Below, in pieces: positions 25,185 to 35,100 of a stretch of 64,000 nt of DNA (positions are counted from its first letter, which is position 1; each line of letters opens with the position of its first letter). The notes beneath the pieces were generated by a model. That model was given only the letters and a program-made list of their open reading frames with translations, made no database searches and was not told the origin of the DNA. Position numbers and translations under genes: made by a program. The stretch comes from Senegalimassilia sp003474385 (GTDB taxonomy: Bacteria; Actinomycetota; Coriobacteriia; Coriobacteriales; Eggerthellaceae): the NCBI RefSeq assembly GCF_003474385.1, contig NZ_QUCY01000009.1, positions 1 through 64,000 on the forward strand. The letters run 5' to 3'.

Positions 25185-25643
25185 ATGTCGCTACAGATCC
25201 CCATTCAGAAGGACATCGGCGAATACGAGGAGAAGATCGTCGGGAAGCTCTCCTTTCGCACGCTCGTCTGCGTGGCGGGAGGCTTCGGATCGGCGATCCT
25301 CGTGGCAGCGATATGCCATTTCTGGATCGGCATTGAGGTCGCCGACGCCGCTTTCCCCGTCATGTGCGCATCGATCCCGTTCTGGCTCGCCGGTTTCTGG
25401 CGTCCCTTCGGGATGCGCGCGGAGAAGTTCGCACCCCTTCTGTTTTCACACCACATGAAAGACCAAAGGCTCCTCTACGAAAGCCTGGCACCGAAGCATC
25501 TGACGCTCATCGAGCGCGGAGCGCCAAGCCGCAGGGCGAAGAGGATGTCCAGACGCAAAGGAGCGGAGGCCAATGAGCCAACCAGAGAATACGAAGAAGT
25601 CAAGGAAAGAGATGCAAGGGGACAAGAAGAGGCTAAAGGATGA
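25185..25643 (+). CDS. PrgI-family protein (VirB3-like)
   Basis: A 152-aa membrane protein. The start SLQIPIQKDIGEYEEKIVGKLSFR is typical of PrgI proteins, followed by two membrane helices (about residues 28-50 and 55-72) and RPFGMRAEKF. PrgI corresponds to VirB3, linking the inner-membrane complex to VirB4. Its last 70 bp overlap the VirB4 gene in another frame, and the charged tail encoded there is unusual. Confidence 0.85.
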   Translation: MSLQIPIQKDIGEYEEKIVGKLSFRTLVCVAGGFGSAILVAAICHFWIGIEVADAAFPVMCASIPFWLAGFWRPFGMRAEKFAPLLFSHHMKDQRLLYESLAPKHLTLIERGAPSRRAKRMSRRKGAEANEPTREYEEVKERDARGQEEAKG

Positions 25644-28146
25644 GAAGAAGATCGCAAAGGCCCGAATCAGAGCTGAGCGAGAGCGGGGCGGCTCTCAATC
25701 GAGCCTCTTGCGGCAACTCACTGGCATGTCCTCAAAGTCCGATCGTTCGAAGAAGGCTCATGAGGAGAAGCTGAAACGCCAGAAGAAGGCAAGGGCATCA
25801 GCGGGCGACATAGCTTCCTTCATCGGCTACGACGCCGTCTACAAGGACGGCATCGCGCAGGTCGAGGAAGGGCTCTTCTCGCAGACGATCGAGTTCTCGG
25901 ACATCTCCTACCAGTCGGCACGTCGCGAGAACCAGCAGAACATCTTCACGGTGCTCTCCTCGCTCTATAACTACTTCGGCGCGGACTCGTGCGTGCAGCT
26001 CACCATTGCGAACGTCCCCATCCCTGAAGAGGAGATCGGAAAGAAGCGCTTCTTCAAGGCGTCCGACCCCGACACGGAGAAGTACGCCAAGGAATACAAC
26101 CAGATCTTGAACGACAAGATGCGAGAGGGCGTCTCCAACCTCACGCGCCATCGCTATCTCACTTATATGGTCGGTGCAAGCGACGTATGGGAGGCCGTGC
26201 CGAAGCTCTCCCGCATCAAGGGCGACGTAATCGACACGCTCTCGCGCATCCGCTGCGAGGCGCATGCCCTAAACGGCATCGAGCGCTTGAGCGCGATCCG
26301 CTCCCAGCTTCGTCCGAAGGCAGCGTTCACGTTCACATGGGACAAGGTGAATCCCTGCTCGAACACGAGGACACGCGACCTGATCGCCCCCGCGCTCGTG
26401 GACTTCAAGCCCAGCGGACGCTCAGACATCTTCAGGATCGACGAAATGTACGGCTGCGTGCTCTCCATCCGCACGTTCGGATCGATGCTTGAGGACTACT
26501 ACCTAGCGAACATCATCGACCTTCCCATGCCCCTGTCGGTGAACCTGCACATCCAGCCCATCGCGCAATCGGACGCCCTCGCGCTCGTGAAGCGACAGCT
26601 CGACTGGATGGACAAGGAGATAATCGACGAGCAGATGAGCGCCATGAAGAAGGGCTACGACTATACGATCCTGCCTCCGGAGCTGCGCTACTCCAAGGAG
26701 GAGGCGGAGGAGCTCCTCGACTTCCTTCGAAACAAGAACGAGCGCCTCTTCACCTACACCGGCCTCATCTACACCTACGCCGATACTGTTGATGCGCTTG
26801 AGCGCCAGGTCGAGCAGATCATCTCCGTCGGGCAGGGAAACTCGCTCGGCATCGAGCCGCTCTACTACCGCCAGCGCCAGGCTCTGAACTCGGTGTTGCC
26901 GCTCGGCATGAACCACGTCGATGTCACCCGCTACCTCACTACAGGCCAGATAGCCATGCAGATGCCCTTCGCATCGTTAGAGCTCAACCAGGAGGGCGGG
27001 GGCTATTACGGGCAGTCGAAGCAGTCGGGCAACCTCGTTATCTGCAACCGCAAGAAGCTCGCAAGTCCCATGGGGTTCGTCTGCGGCAAGCCCGGTTCCG
27101 GGAAGTCCTTCTCTGTGAAACGCGAGATCACCAATACAGTGCTCGCCTATCCGGAGGACGAGATCATCATCTTCGACCCCGCTGGCGAGTACGGAAATCT
27201 CATCGAGGCCCTCGGCGGCGTGAACGTCCGGCTCGCGCCCGATGCGGACACCGCGCTCAACCCCTTCGATTTGGCCGATGTGGAGGGGCGCGCCGACGCC
27301 GCGCAGCTCGCCTTCAAGATCGATGCCTTCCTGGCCCTTTCGAGCGCGATGATGGCGGAGTCCTCCGAAGGCCTTCCCGAGGCGGACAAGTCGATCATCA
27401 CAAGATGCGTCGAGGCGGCCTACGCGAGATGCTCGCGTGGCGAGGGAATGCCGACGCTTTCCGATTTCCACGAGATACTCGTCGAGCAGCCTGAGGCGGA
27501 GGCGCGCGACATAGCTCTTCGCTACGAGCGATACGTCACCGGTGCGCTGTCGTTCTTCAACCGACAGTCCAACGTCGGCTTCGACAACCGCATCACCAAC
27601 ATAGACCTTCACGACCTCTCCACCAACATGCGCGTGTTCGGCATGCTCATCGCGTTAGAGGCCGTGCGCAACCGGATGTATGCAAACTTCGATCGGGGCG
27701 TTACCACCTGGCTCTACATCGATGAGGTCCAGTCGCTCTTCGGCCACCCCACCATCATCGATTACTTCGCGAAGTTCTGGGCGGAAGGAAGGAAGTTTAA
27801 CTTGATTTGCACCGGCATCTCCCAGAACACCTCGCACATGCTCACTCACGAGCGCGCCCGCACCATGGTCCTGAACTCGGACTTCATGCTGCTCCACAAG
27901 CAGGCGAGCCAGGACCTCGCCGCGTGGTCGGAGATGCTCTCGCTCTCCGGTGCCGAGCGCGAGTACATCGACGAGTCCATCAAGGCCGGAGAGGGCCTAC
28001 TCGTCGCGGGAGGGGCACGCGTGCCCATCCGGGACGACTTCCCCAAGGGCGCGCTCTACGACCTCTGGAACACCAAGCCCGAGGAGATCGCGCAACTGAA
28101 GCGAGCCCATGCCTTCGAGAAGAACGCGAAGAGGAGCCAGGGCTAG
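25573..28146 (+). CDS. VirB4/TraE-family conjugation ATPase
   Basis: An 857-aa ATPase that powers the type IV secretion channel. A long basic coiled-coil N-terminus (residues 1-75) is followed by the VirB4 N-terminal domain and the RecA-like ATPase. Walker A is GKPGSGKSFSVKR near 500, Walker B IIIFDPAGEYG near 525, and YIDEVQSLFGHP near 715 and GISQNTSHML near 750 are further family motifs. It overlaps the PrgI gene and abuts the next gene's start, so the block is co-translated. Confidence 0.93.
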   Translation: MSQPENTKKSRKEMQGDKKRLKDEKKIAKARIRAERERGGSQSSLLRQLTGMSSKSDRSKKAHEEKLKRQKKARASAGDIASFIGYDAVYKDGIAQVEEGLFSQTIEFSDISYQSARRENQQNIFTVLSSLYNYFGADSCVQLTIANVPIPEEEIGKKRFFKASDPDTEKYAKEYNQILNDKMREGVSNLTRHRYLTYMVGASDVWEAVPKLSRIKGDVIDTLSRIRCEAHALNGIERLSAIRSQLRPKAAFTFTWDKVNPCSNTRTRDLIAPALVDFKPSGRSDIFRIDEMYGCVLSIRTFGSMLEDYYLANIIDLPMPLSVNLHIQPIAQSDALALVKRQLDWMDKEIIDEQMSAMKKGYDYTILPPELRYSKEEAEELLDFLRNKNERLFTYTGLIYTYADTVDALERQVEQIISVGQGNSLGIEPLYYRQRQALNSVLPLGMNHVDVTRYLTTGQIAMQMPFASLELNQEGGGYYGQSKQSGNLVICNRKKLASPMGFVCGKPGSGKSFSVKREITNTVLAYPEDEIIIFDPAGEYGNLIEALGGVNVRLAPDADTALNPFDLADVEGRADAAQLAFKIDAFLALSSAMMAESSEGLPEADKSIITRCVEAAYARCSRGEGMPTLSDFHEILVEQPEAEARDIALRYERYVTGALSFFNRQSNVGFDNRITNIDLHDLSTNMRVFGMLIALEAVRNRMYANFDRGVTTWLYIDEVQSLFGHPTIIDYFAKFWAEGRKFNLICTGISQNTSHMLTHERARTMVLNSDFMLLHKQASQDLAAWSEMLSLSGAEREYIDESIKAGEGLLVAGGARVPIRDDFPKGALYDLWNTKPEEIAQLKRAHAFEKNAKRSQG

Positions 28147-29793
28147 ATGGACCCGAGAAGCCTCGACAACACGAGCGCCTCGATCGCGGACATCGTCACC
28201 GCCGATAAGCTCGATGCTGTGAGCGCGGGGATCGTGAAGGACGACGAGAGCCAAAGCCTCTCTGCCCTAAGCGAGAAGGAATCCGCGCTCGGCAAGAGGA
28301 CAACGCACAATGCAAGCCCTTCCAAGGAACGCATGCGCAAGTCGCAAGGTGTGGGTGCGGTGAATGCCGATTCTGATGGCGCATCGGGTGCCGGGGATGC
28401 ATCTGCGGGAACCGAGAAGGCAAACGCCCCGAGCGAGCGGCTCAAGGTTCGCCAGTTCCTGGAGCGCGAGGCCATCTCCGAGCTCGACGACACTGACGAG
28501 TTCGAGGGCGCGGGTAGCGCCTATGACGCCGGGCAGGGCACCAAGCGAGCGATTGCTACCGTGCGGGACAGGAAAGCAAAAGGAGCCCACTCCGCATCGG
28601 GCGGCTACAAGGGATCGAGCGCGAACGCAAAGGCCACCAAGAGCACGAGCGCGCAGGGCGCGAAGAAGGCGAAGACAACAAGCGCCCGAGGAGTCAGCCA
28701 GGCGCAAGCGAGCCACGCCGCCCAGGCGGCGGGAACCGCCGCGAAGACGGCTGCCTCGTCGTCCGGCAACGCGGCCCTCGCTGGCACGGTCGGCGGAAGC
28801 GGGCTTGCGGCAGGCGGTGGGGTGCTCTGCGGGGTCATCGCCTTCGTGCTAGTTGCGCTCGTCATAGGCCAGATAATCTCGGCCTTGTTCGGGTTCTGGG
28901 ACGCAGAGGACAAGAAACGCTCCATGGAGGGGCTTCCCCCCTACATCACCTACGAGATGGTCGAAGAGGCCGTCCGCTGCCAGCAGGAGTACGGGCATCC
29001 CGCCGGGTGCACCATCGCGCAGATCATCTGCGAGTCGGGACAGGGAGATTCCATGAGTCAGCTCGCCACGCGCGACCACAACCTGTTCGGGATGAAATGG
29101 GCGTCGTCTTTCGCCTCGGCTCCGGAAGTCGTCGGAAAGGCGGGATGGAGCACGCAGGAGGAGTACACACCTGGCACATTCACGACCATCACGGCGTATT
29201 TCACGGTGTTCAAGGGGGATGTGGAGTGCATTCGCTTCCGAAGCCGCGTGTTCCTGCAGGCATCCCACTACCGCAACAACTCCCTCATCAAACAGGCCAT
29301 CGCAGAGCACTCCTCTGACAAGATGGCGGAGGGTCTCAAGGATGCGGGATGGGCAACGAGCTCGGCCTATGTGGACTCACTCAAGTCCGCCATGGATACC
29401 TACAACCTGCGCCGCTTCGACTCGATGACGGTCGAGGACCTTGAGAGCGGGGCGCTCTCGGCCGACGCGATCATCGCCGCCGCCTACAGTCAGCTCGGCG
29501 TGCCCTACGTGTGGGGCGGCAACACGCCAGGCGTGGGCCTCGACTGCTCGGGACTCACACAGTACTGCTACCGACAGGCGGGCATCGCCATCCCACGAAA
29601 CTCCGAAGATCAGGCCGCATTCGGGAGAAAAGTGCCGGTGTCTGAGGCTTCGCCCGGCGACATCCTCTGGAGGCCCGGGCACGTGGCCATCTACATCGGG
29701 GACGATCGCTACATTCATGAGCCGCATTCGGGTGCGGCCTGCACGATTGCAAGCGGCGCGTCGCACTTCGCGAGCGCCATCAAGATCAGATAG
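28147..29793 (+). CDS. VirB1-like bifunctional cell-wall hydrolase
   Basis: A 548-aa protein. Residues 1-215 are low-complexity and charged (cytoplasmic), a membrane helix follows at about 220-245, then a glucosaminidase/lysozyme-like domain (CTIAQIICESGQGDSMSQLA, NLFGMKW) at about 275-420. A C-terminal NlpC/P60 peptidase domain (YVWGGNTPGVGLDCSGL, with catalytic Cys; GHVAIYIGD, with His) covers about 440-548. It locally opens peptidoglycan for the conjugation channel. The start abuts the VirB4 stop. Confidence 0.9.
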   Translation: MDPRSLDNTSASIADIVTADKLDAVSAGIVKDDESQSLSALSEKESALGKRTTHNASPSKERMRKSQGVGAVNADSDGASGAGDASAGTEKANAPSERLKVRQFLEREAISELDDTDEFEGAGSAYDAGQGTKRAIATVRDRKAKGAHSASGGYKGSSANAKATKSTSAQGAKKAKTTSARGVSQAQASHAAQAAGTAAKTAASSSGNAALAGTVGGSGLAAGGGVLCGVIAFVLVALVIGQIISALFGFWDAEDKKRSMEGLPPYITYEMVEEAVRCQQEYGHPAGCTIAQIICESGQGDSMSQLATRDHNLFGMKWASSFASAPEVVGKAGWSTQEEYTPGTFTTITAYFTVFKGDVECIRFRSRVFLQASHYRNNSLIKQAIAEHSSDKMAEGLKDAGWATSSAYVDSLKSAMDTYNLRRFDSMTVEDLESGALSADAIIAAAYSQLGVPYVWGGNTPGVGLDCSGLTQYCYRQAGIAIPRNSEDQAAFGRKVPVSEASPGDILWRPGHVAIYIGDDRYIHEPHSGAACTIASGASHFASAIKIR

Positions 29794-29806
29794 GAAGGAC
29801 GGAAAC

Positions 29807-30547
29807 ATGACCAGAAAGAACAAGATCATGCTCGCTGCGGCTATCGTGGCAGCAGTGCTCCTCGTGGGCTCGGGCGTAGCCAGATGCACGATCGTCCAAA
29901 ACGGGACGATTGAAGGTCGAGCTGCTGTCGAATCGGCAGAGGAGGCAGCAGTTGAAAACCCTCAGTCCGAGACCGACGCTGCAAACGGCGAAGCGAACTC
30001 TGACATCGAATCGCTCATCGGAACCTCGTGGGTGGGCGTGGACGACGCAACGCGCTCGCTGTCCATCGTCAAGGGAGCTTTCGTCGAGACCAAGGACGGC
30101 AGCACGGAGGTGACCTACTGGACACTTGACAGCGAGGAGCCGCTCTCATCCGGCATAGAGGCCACCGTGCTCGCCTCGAAGTCGATGACCGATGCCGCGA
30201 ACCCCATTCTCGTCTCCGTGAGCAGCGAGGGCGCGGACACCGTGCTTCGATCGGACGCCCTCGCCTGCGCATACAGGCAGGTACAGGTCGGGGACAGGTC
30301 GCTTCACTTCACCGGCGTCACTTCCAAGCTCGAAGAGGCTATGGGGATCGATGCCGCGAAGATCGAGGCCGCTGTTTCGACGCGTGCAGCTGCCGTGTCC
30401 CCGAGTGCGACCCGTGCCATCTGGGATGCGGAGGCGTGGATAGATTATGCCAACAACGCGGCTACGACAACTTTCACGCTCGACGATGGGGCATCTACCA
30501 TGATCTCGGTCACGCGCTCATCCGACGGCACAATCGAGGCGCTCTGA
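29807..30547 (+). CDS. Membrane-anchored extracellular protein of the T4SS locus
   Basis: A 246-aa protein with one N-terminal membrane helix or uncleaved signal (about residues 6-26), an acidic Ala/Glu-rich linker to 65, and a beta-rich outer domain that contains GTSWVGVDDATRSLSIVKG. No recognised family; the position matches small VirB8-like or accessory proteins, but no such fold can be claimed from sequence. It sits between the hydrolase and the VirB6-like gene. Confidence 0.65.
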   Translation: MTRKNKIMLAAAIVAAVLLVGSGVARCTIVQNGTIEGRAAVESAEEAAVENPQSETDAANGEANSDIESLIGTSWVGVDDATRSLSIVKGAFVETKDGSTEVTYWTLDSEEPLSSGIEATVLASKSMTDAANPILVSVSSEGADTVLRSDALACAYRQVQVGDRSLHFTGVTSKLEEAMGIDAAKIEAAVSTRAAAVSPSATRAIWDAEAWIDYANNAATTTFTLDDGASTMISVTRSSDGTIEAL

Positions 30548-30552
30548 TAAGG

Positions 30553-31557
30553 ATGGGCAAAGTCAAAAGCCTCGTCTCAAACAGACGATTCATAGTGGCG
30601 TTCGCTGCTACATTCGCGCTTCTCGCCACGCTGTTCATTCCCTCGCAGTTCGCTTGGGGCTCGATTGCGGACGACATCAATGCATGGCTTTGCGGAGTGC
30701 TCCGCGACTGGTGCAACTGGATCTTTGCGGCTCAGACCGACGTGATGCGCTCGCTTGGCGCTAACGGCGTGCTATCGGCACCGTTCGAGACCATGCTCGC
30801 AAGCGCGGGAGATGTCTCCATGTACGCCATCGCGCGCGGTGTCTGGCAGGTCGCGGTGCTGCCCATCGGTTGCGGCGTGCTCGGGCTCGTCTTCACCTTG
30901 AAGCTCATCGAGATATCACAGCGCATGGACGGCAACCAATCCTTCCCGGGCGTGAAGGAAGTGGTGTTCCTCCTCGTGTTCTTCGCGGTATTCCTTTTCC
31001 TGATCCAGCACTCCTTCGACCTCATGGCGGCCATCTACGAGGTCATAGGCCTTGCGATAGACCGTGTGGAGGGACTTTTCGGCACTGGCGGCGCGCTGGA
31101 CATGACGGCGGTATCCATCGTAACGGGCGATGACGATCTCTCAGCACTGCTCGCGCTGCTCGTCGTCGCGGTCATCAGCTGGCTCGTCGTGCTCGTCGCA
31201 TACATCGTGGCGCTCGTCGTCTGCTGGGCGCGAGCGATACAGCTCTACGTCATGGCGGCTTTCTCCCCGATACCGCTGGCGTTCCTCGGATTCGACCAGA
31301 CGCGCCAAATCGGGCTCGGGTACCTGAAGAGCTTCGGGGCCGTATGCATAGCAGGCCTCATCATCCTGATCCTGCTCATCAGCTTCCCCGTGATCCTGGG
31401 CGGCATCGTCGCCGTGAACCCGGGAACCGGAACGCCCATAGACGCGATCGCCAACGGACTCACCTACGCGCTCCAGTACCTCGCCATGTGCATCCTGCTC
31501 GTGCTGTCGCTCGTGAAGAGCGGAGCCTGGGCACGAGACATCGTGAGCGGGTTCTAG
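30553..31557 (+). CDS. VirB6/TrbL-like multi-pass membrane protein
   Basis: A 334-aa protein. A signal-like first helix (about 12-32) is followed by at least six more hydrophobic segments, with the central loop FGTGGALDMT and the helix ISWLVVLVAYIVALVVCWARAIQLYVMAAFSP cut by charged residues. This is the TrbL/VirB6 plan of Gram-positive ICEs. ATG at 30553 is used; the longer frame overlaps the previous gene. It forms part of the inner channel. Confidence 0.8.
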   Translation: MGKVKSLVSNRRFIVAFAATFALLATLFIPSQFAWGSIADDINAWLCGVLRDWCNWIFAAQTDVMRSLGANGVLSAPFETMLASAGDVSMYAIARGVWQVAVLPIGCGVLGLVFTLKLIEISQRMDGNQSFPGVKEVVFLLVFFAVFLFLIQHSFDLMAAIYEVIGLAIDRVEGLFGTGGALDMTAVSIVTGDDDLSALLALLVVAVISWLVVLVAYIVALVVCWARAIQLYVMAAFSPIPLAFLGFDQTRQIGLGYLKSFGAVCIAGLIILILLISFPVILGGIVAVNPGTGTPIDAIANGLTYALQYLAMCILLVLSLVKSGAWARDIVSGF

Positions 31558-31665
31558 GTGCATGCCAGCAAGAGAGGAGGTGGTGCCTATGGGCTGACGA
31601 GGCACCCACAGGGGCATTCCACCAATCGACCCCAAGAAGACACAAGACGCAAAGGAGAAAGCAAA

Positions 31666-32130
31666 ATGGACGACAAGAAAAACGTCTACATCACCCTGCA
31701 CAAGAACTTCGTGCACGAGGGCATCGAGTACGAGGACAGGAAGACCGGCGAGACCAAGACCTTCAACTCGGTGACGCTGCCCAAGGGCACCGTGGTCAAC
31801 GGACAGGATGTGAGCTACAGCCAGTTCAGCCCCCTCTTCGTGAACCCGTCCCGATTCAAGGGCGAGAACTACCGAGACATCCCCCTTCTGACCGAGAAGG
31901 AGGTATGGCTGAAGAAGAGCGTGCTTGAGCCGGACGGCAGCCCCACCCTCGACGAGGATGGCAAGCAGGTGCGCGAGGTCATCAAGGTGATGCCCGCTGC
32001 GCTCAAGGAGGGCATCGACAAGGGAAGGGCGGCCTACCTCGCATCGCTCGACGACAAGGCCAAGGAGGCCCGTGAGGCATCGGCCAACCAGACCCGCGAG
32101 GCCCGACAGGCCGAGCCCGTCTCCCGATAG
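31666..32130 (+). CDS. Conserved ICE protein of unknown function
   Basis: A 154-aa soluble protein. The first 95 residues are beta-rich (KNVYITLHKNFVHEGIEYED, FNSVTLPKGTVVNG) and the tail is charged and helical. ATG follows AAAGGAGAAAGC. It lies between the channel protein and the surface adhesin. A nucleic-acid-binding or processivity function is possible but unsupported by a motif. Confidence 0.65.
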   Translation: MDDKKNVYITLHKNFVHEGIEYEDRKTGETKTFNSVTLPKGTVVNGQDVSYSQFSPLFVNPSRFKGENYRDIPLLTEKEVWLKKSVLEPDGSPTLDEDGKQVREVIKVMPAALKEGIDKGRAAYLASLDDKAKEAREASANQTREARQAEPVSR

Positions 32131-32140
32131 GCGGTGCGAC

Positions 32141-35100
32141 ATGGAAGTTACAACGATTGGCGCTTCCGGCTCGAAGGCCCTGCGCTGCCTGCTCGCAGCG
32201 CTTATCGCCCTGAGCTCGGTCATAGGCTCTCTTGCGGTCTCGGGGCAAAGCGCATTCGCCGCAGAGACCGCCTCGTTGAGCATCGGGGGCAAGATTCCTT
32301 ATGCGGGCTACACGACCACATGGATGTACGCCGACGGAGAGATGGCCTATTGCGGGAACCCCTCTGCGGCAACGCCACCTGCAGGCACCTACACCAAGAG
32401 CGCCATCAACTCGACCTCGGGGCGCGATGCGGAGACCATAGCGGACCTCTGGTTCAGCTATGGGAGTCCGGGGTTCGATGCGAGTCTCTGGCCAGGCACG
32501 TGGTATGACGGTACGGCCATGACGGATGCGCGCTATGCGGCGCTCGCGCACATCCTGCTCTCGGACACGTTCTCCAGCAATGGCAGCTACGCGCTCTACG
32601 GATGTAACGAGTCCTTCAAGGAGTGGTGCCGCTACTACGTCATCGGCTTCGACTCGTCGGGCACGATGTGCAACGACGATGCGACTGGTCGAAAGATCTC
32701 GCGCATGCAGGGCGAGGTTCCCTCGAACTTCGAGGCTTTCATGCTCTACACGGGCGCGGGAAACCAGCTGATCCTCTCGTTCAAGTACACTCCCTACGGA
32801 AAGATCGACCTTAAGAAGGTCACCGCCAACGAGGAGATGTGCGAGGGTAATCCGCTCTACTCCGTGGAAGGCGCGGTCTACACCGTGTACAGCAACTCGG
32901 GGCTCACGGATGTCGCGGGCTCCATCACAACCGACAGGGACGGCTACGGCATATTGGAGGAGCTTGAGCCGGGCAGCTACTGGGTAAAGGAGACCAAGCA
33001 GGCACCGGGGCATGCGCTCGACCCGACCGTGTATCCGGTCGAGGTGAGGTCGGACGAGACCACGCGGGTGAACGGCAAGACCGTATCCGACATCCCGCAG
33101 TCAGACCCCGTGGGCATGCTCGTCGGCAAGGTTGACGCCGATACCAACGAGAGCGAGCCCGAAGGCGATGCGACGCTCGAAGGCGCACTCTTCACCGCCC
33201 GCTACTACGCGGGCGACTACGCCGACGCGGCATCGGCCGAGGCGTCCGGCGCGCCTGCGCGCACCTGGGTGTTCGAGACGGATGCCGATGGATTCGCCTA
33301 CCTGGCTGACGAGTACAAGCACTCGGGAGATCCCCTCTACTACCAAACCAACGGCGACGCATCGATTCCCCTGGGAACGGTGCTGATCCAGGAGACCCGC
33401 GCGCCCCAGGGCTACAACCTCGACGATGGGCACGGCAGGGATCCGAAGGTGTTCTGCGTGCGGATCACGCAAGGCGGCGCGGTCGGCGAGTCCGTCTACA
33501 CCTACAACTCGCCCAAGGTGCCCGACACTGTGAAACGCGGCGACTTCCGCCTCGTGAAGGAAGTGCCCGTGGAAATCTACGACTCTCCTAGCGGCGACAT
33601 GCCACAGGAGGTCGTGCGCGTGCTCGTCCCAGGGGTCAAGTTCGAGCTCTACAACGACTCGGAGAGCGCCGTGCTCTCGCCCGAGTCGGGCAAGCTCGTC
33701 GAACCCGGCAACCGCGTGTGCACCATCACCGTCAATGAGAACGGACTTGCCACCACGAAAGACGACAACGCCAACGTAAACGGCTGGAGCAAGCCTTCCG
33801 ACTGGACAGGCGCGCTTGCGTACGGCACCTACCGCATCCATGAGGTGATTCCGCAAGACGTAGCAGACGCCTTCAAGGCCAAGTGGGGAAAGACGCTCCT
33901 TCCCGTGGAGGACTGGAAAACCACGATCCGCGAGGAGGGGCAATACGACCCGCCGCAGCTCGTGAACGACCACATCCCGCAGACCCCTCTCAAGGTGGTC
34001 AAGGTCGACACCGAGACCGGCAGGCAGGTCCCGCTTCCCGTGAGCTTCCAGCTTGAGGACGCGAGCGGCAACCTCGTCACCTATACCTCCCACTACCCCG
34101 CAACCGATACCATCGACACCTGGACGGCCAACGAGCGCGGGGAGCTCACGCTTCCGATGCTGTTGGAAGAGGGCGACTACACGCTCAAAGAGGTAGAGGC
34201 GCCCTACGGTTACGTGAAGGAGCTTGAGGGCAAGGCCTTCCATGTGGACGCCGACTACAACGGCTGGGACGACCCACTCGTGATCGAGTTTTCGAACATG
34301 CCCCAGAAGGCGACCATCACCGTGGCGAAGACTGATGCGTTAACGGGAGATCCGGTCGATGAATCCGTCTACATCGTGAAGGCGGCAGAGACGATCCAGA
34401 CGCCTGACGGCACGATACGCGCCCATGAGGGCGAGATCGTGGCAACGCTCACAACGGGCGAGGACGGCAAGGCGACGACGCCTGAGCTCTACCTCGGCAC
34501 CTACACGGTATACGAGGCCAAGGCAAAAGACGGCTACGCGCTCGACATTGCCGAGAAGACTGTCACGCTCGAATACGCGGGGCAGGACGTGGCGTTGTAT
34601 GACCACGAGGAGGCCGTGACCGACGAGCCCACGACCCCTTCGATCAAGAAGATGGACGCGCTCGACCCTGAGAAGGCAGTAGCAGGTGCCAAGTTCCACG
34701 TCTGGAACGACGAGGGCGCCTTCGACGAGGAGATGGCCACCGACGAGAACGGCGTCATATCCCTCGCCTACGCGAAGCACGGAACCTACCACATCCAAGA
34801 GGTCGAAGCACCTGAAGGCTACGTTATCGCAGACCTCGACGACGAGGGCAAGCCGACCGTGACCGACTTTGTAGTCAACGACCAGGGCATGATCGAGTGG
34901 GACGAGACTGGCGCCATGGCCGCCCAACACGAGTTCACGCTTGAGAACATGCCCAAGACCATGAAGACCACAGCGACCGACTCAGAGAGCGGGACGCACG
35001 AGGGCCAGGCGCGCGATGAGCTCACTATCGTGGACACCATCGAATACACCGGCCTCATCCCCGGCAATGAGTACACCGTGAGCGGAACCCTCATGGACAA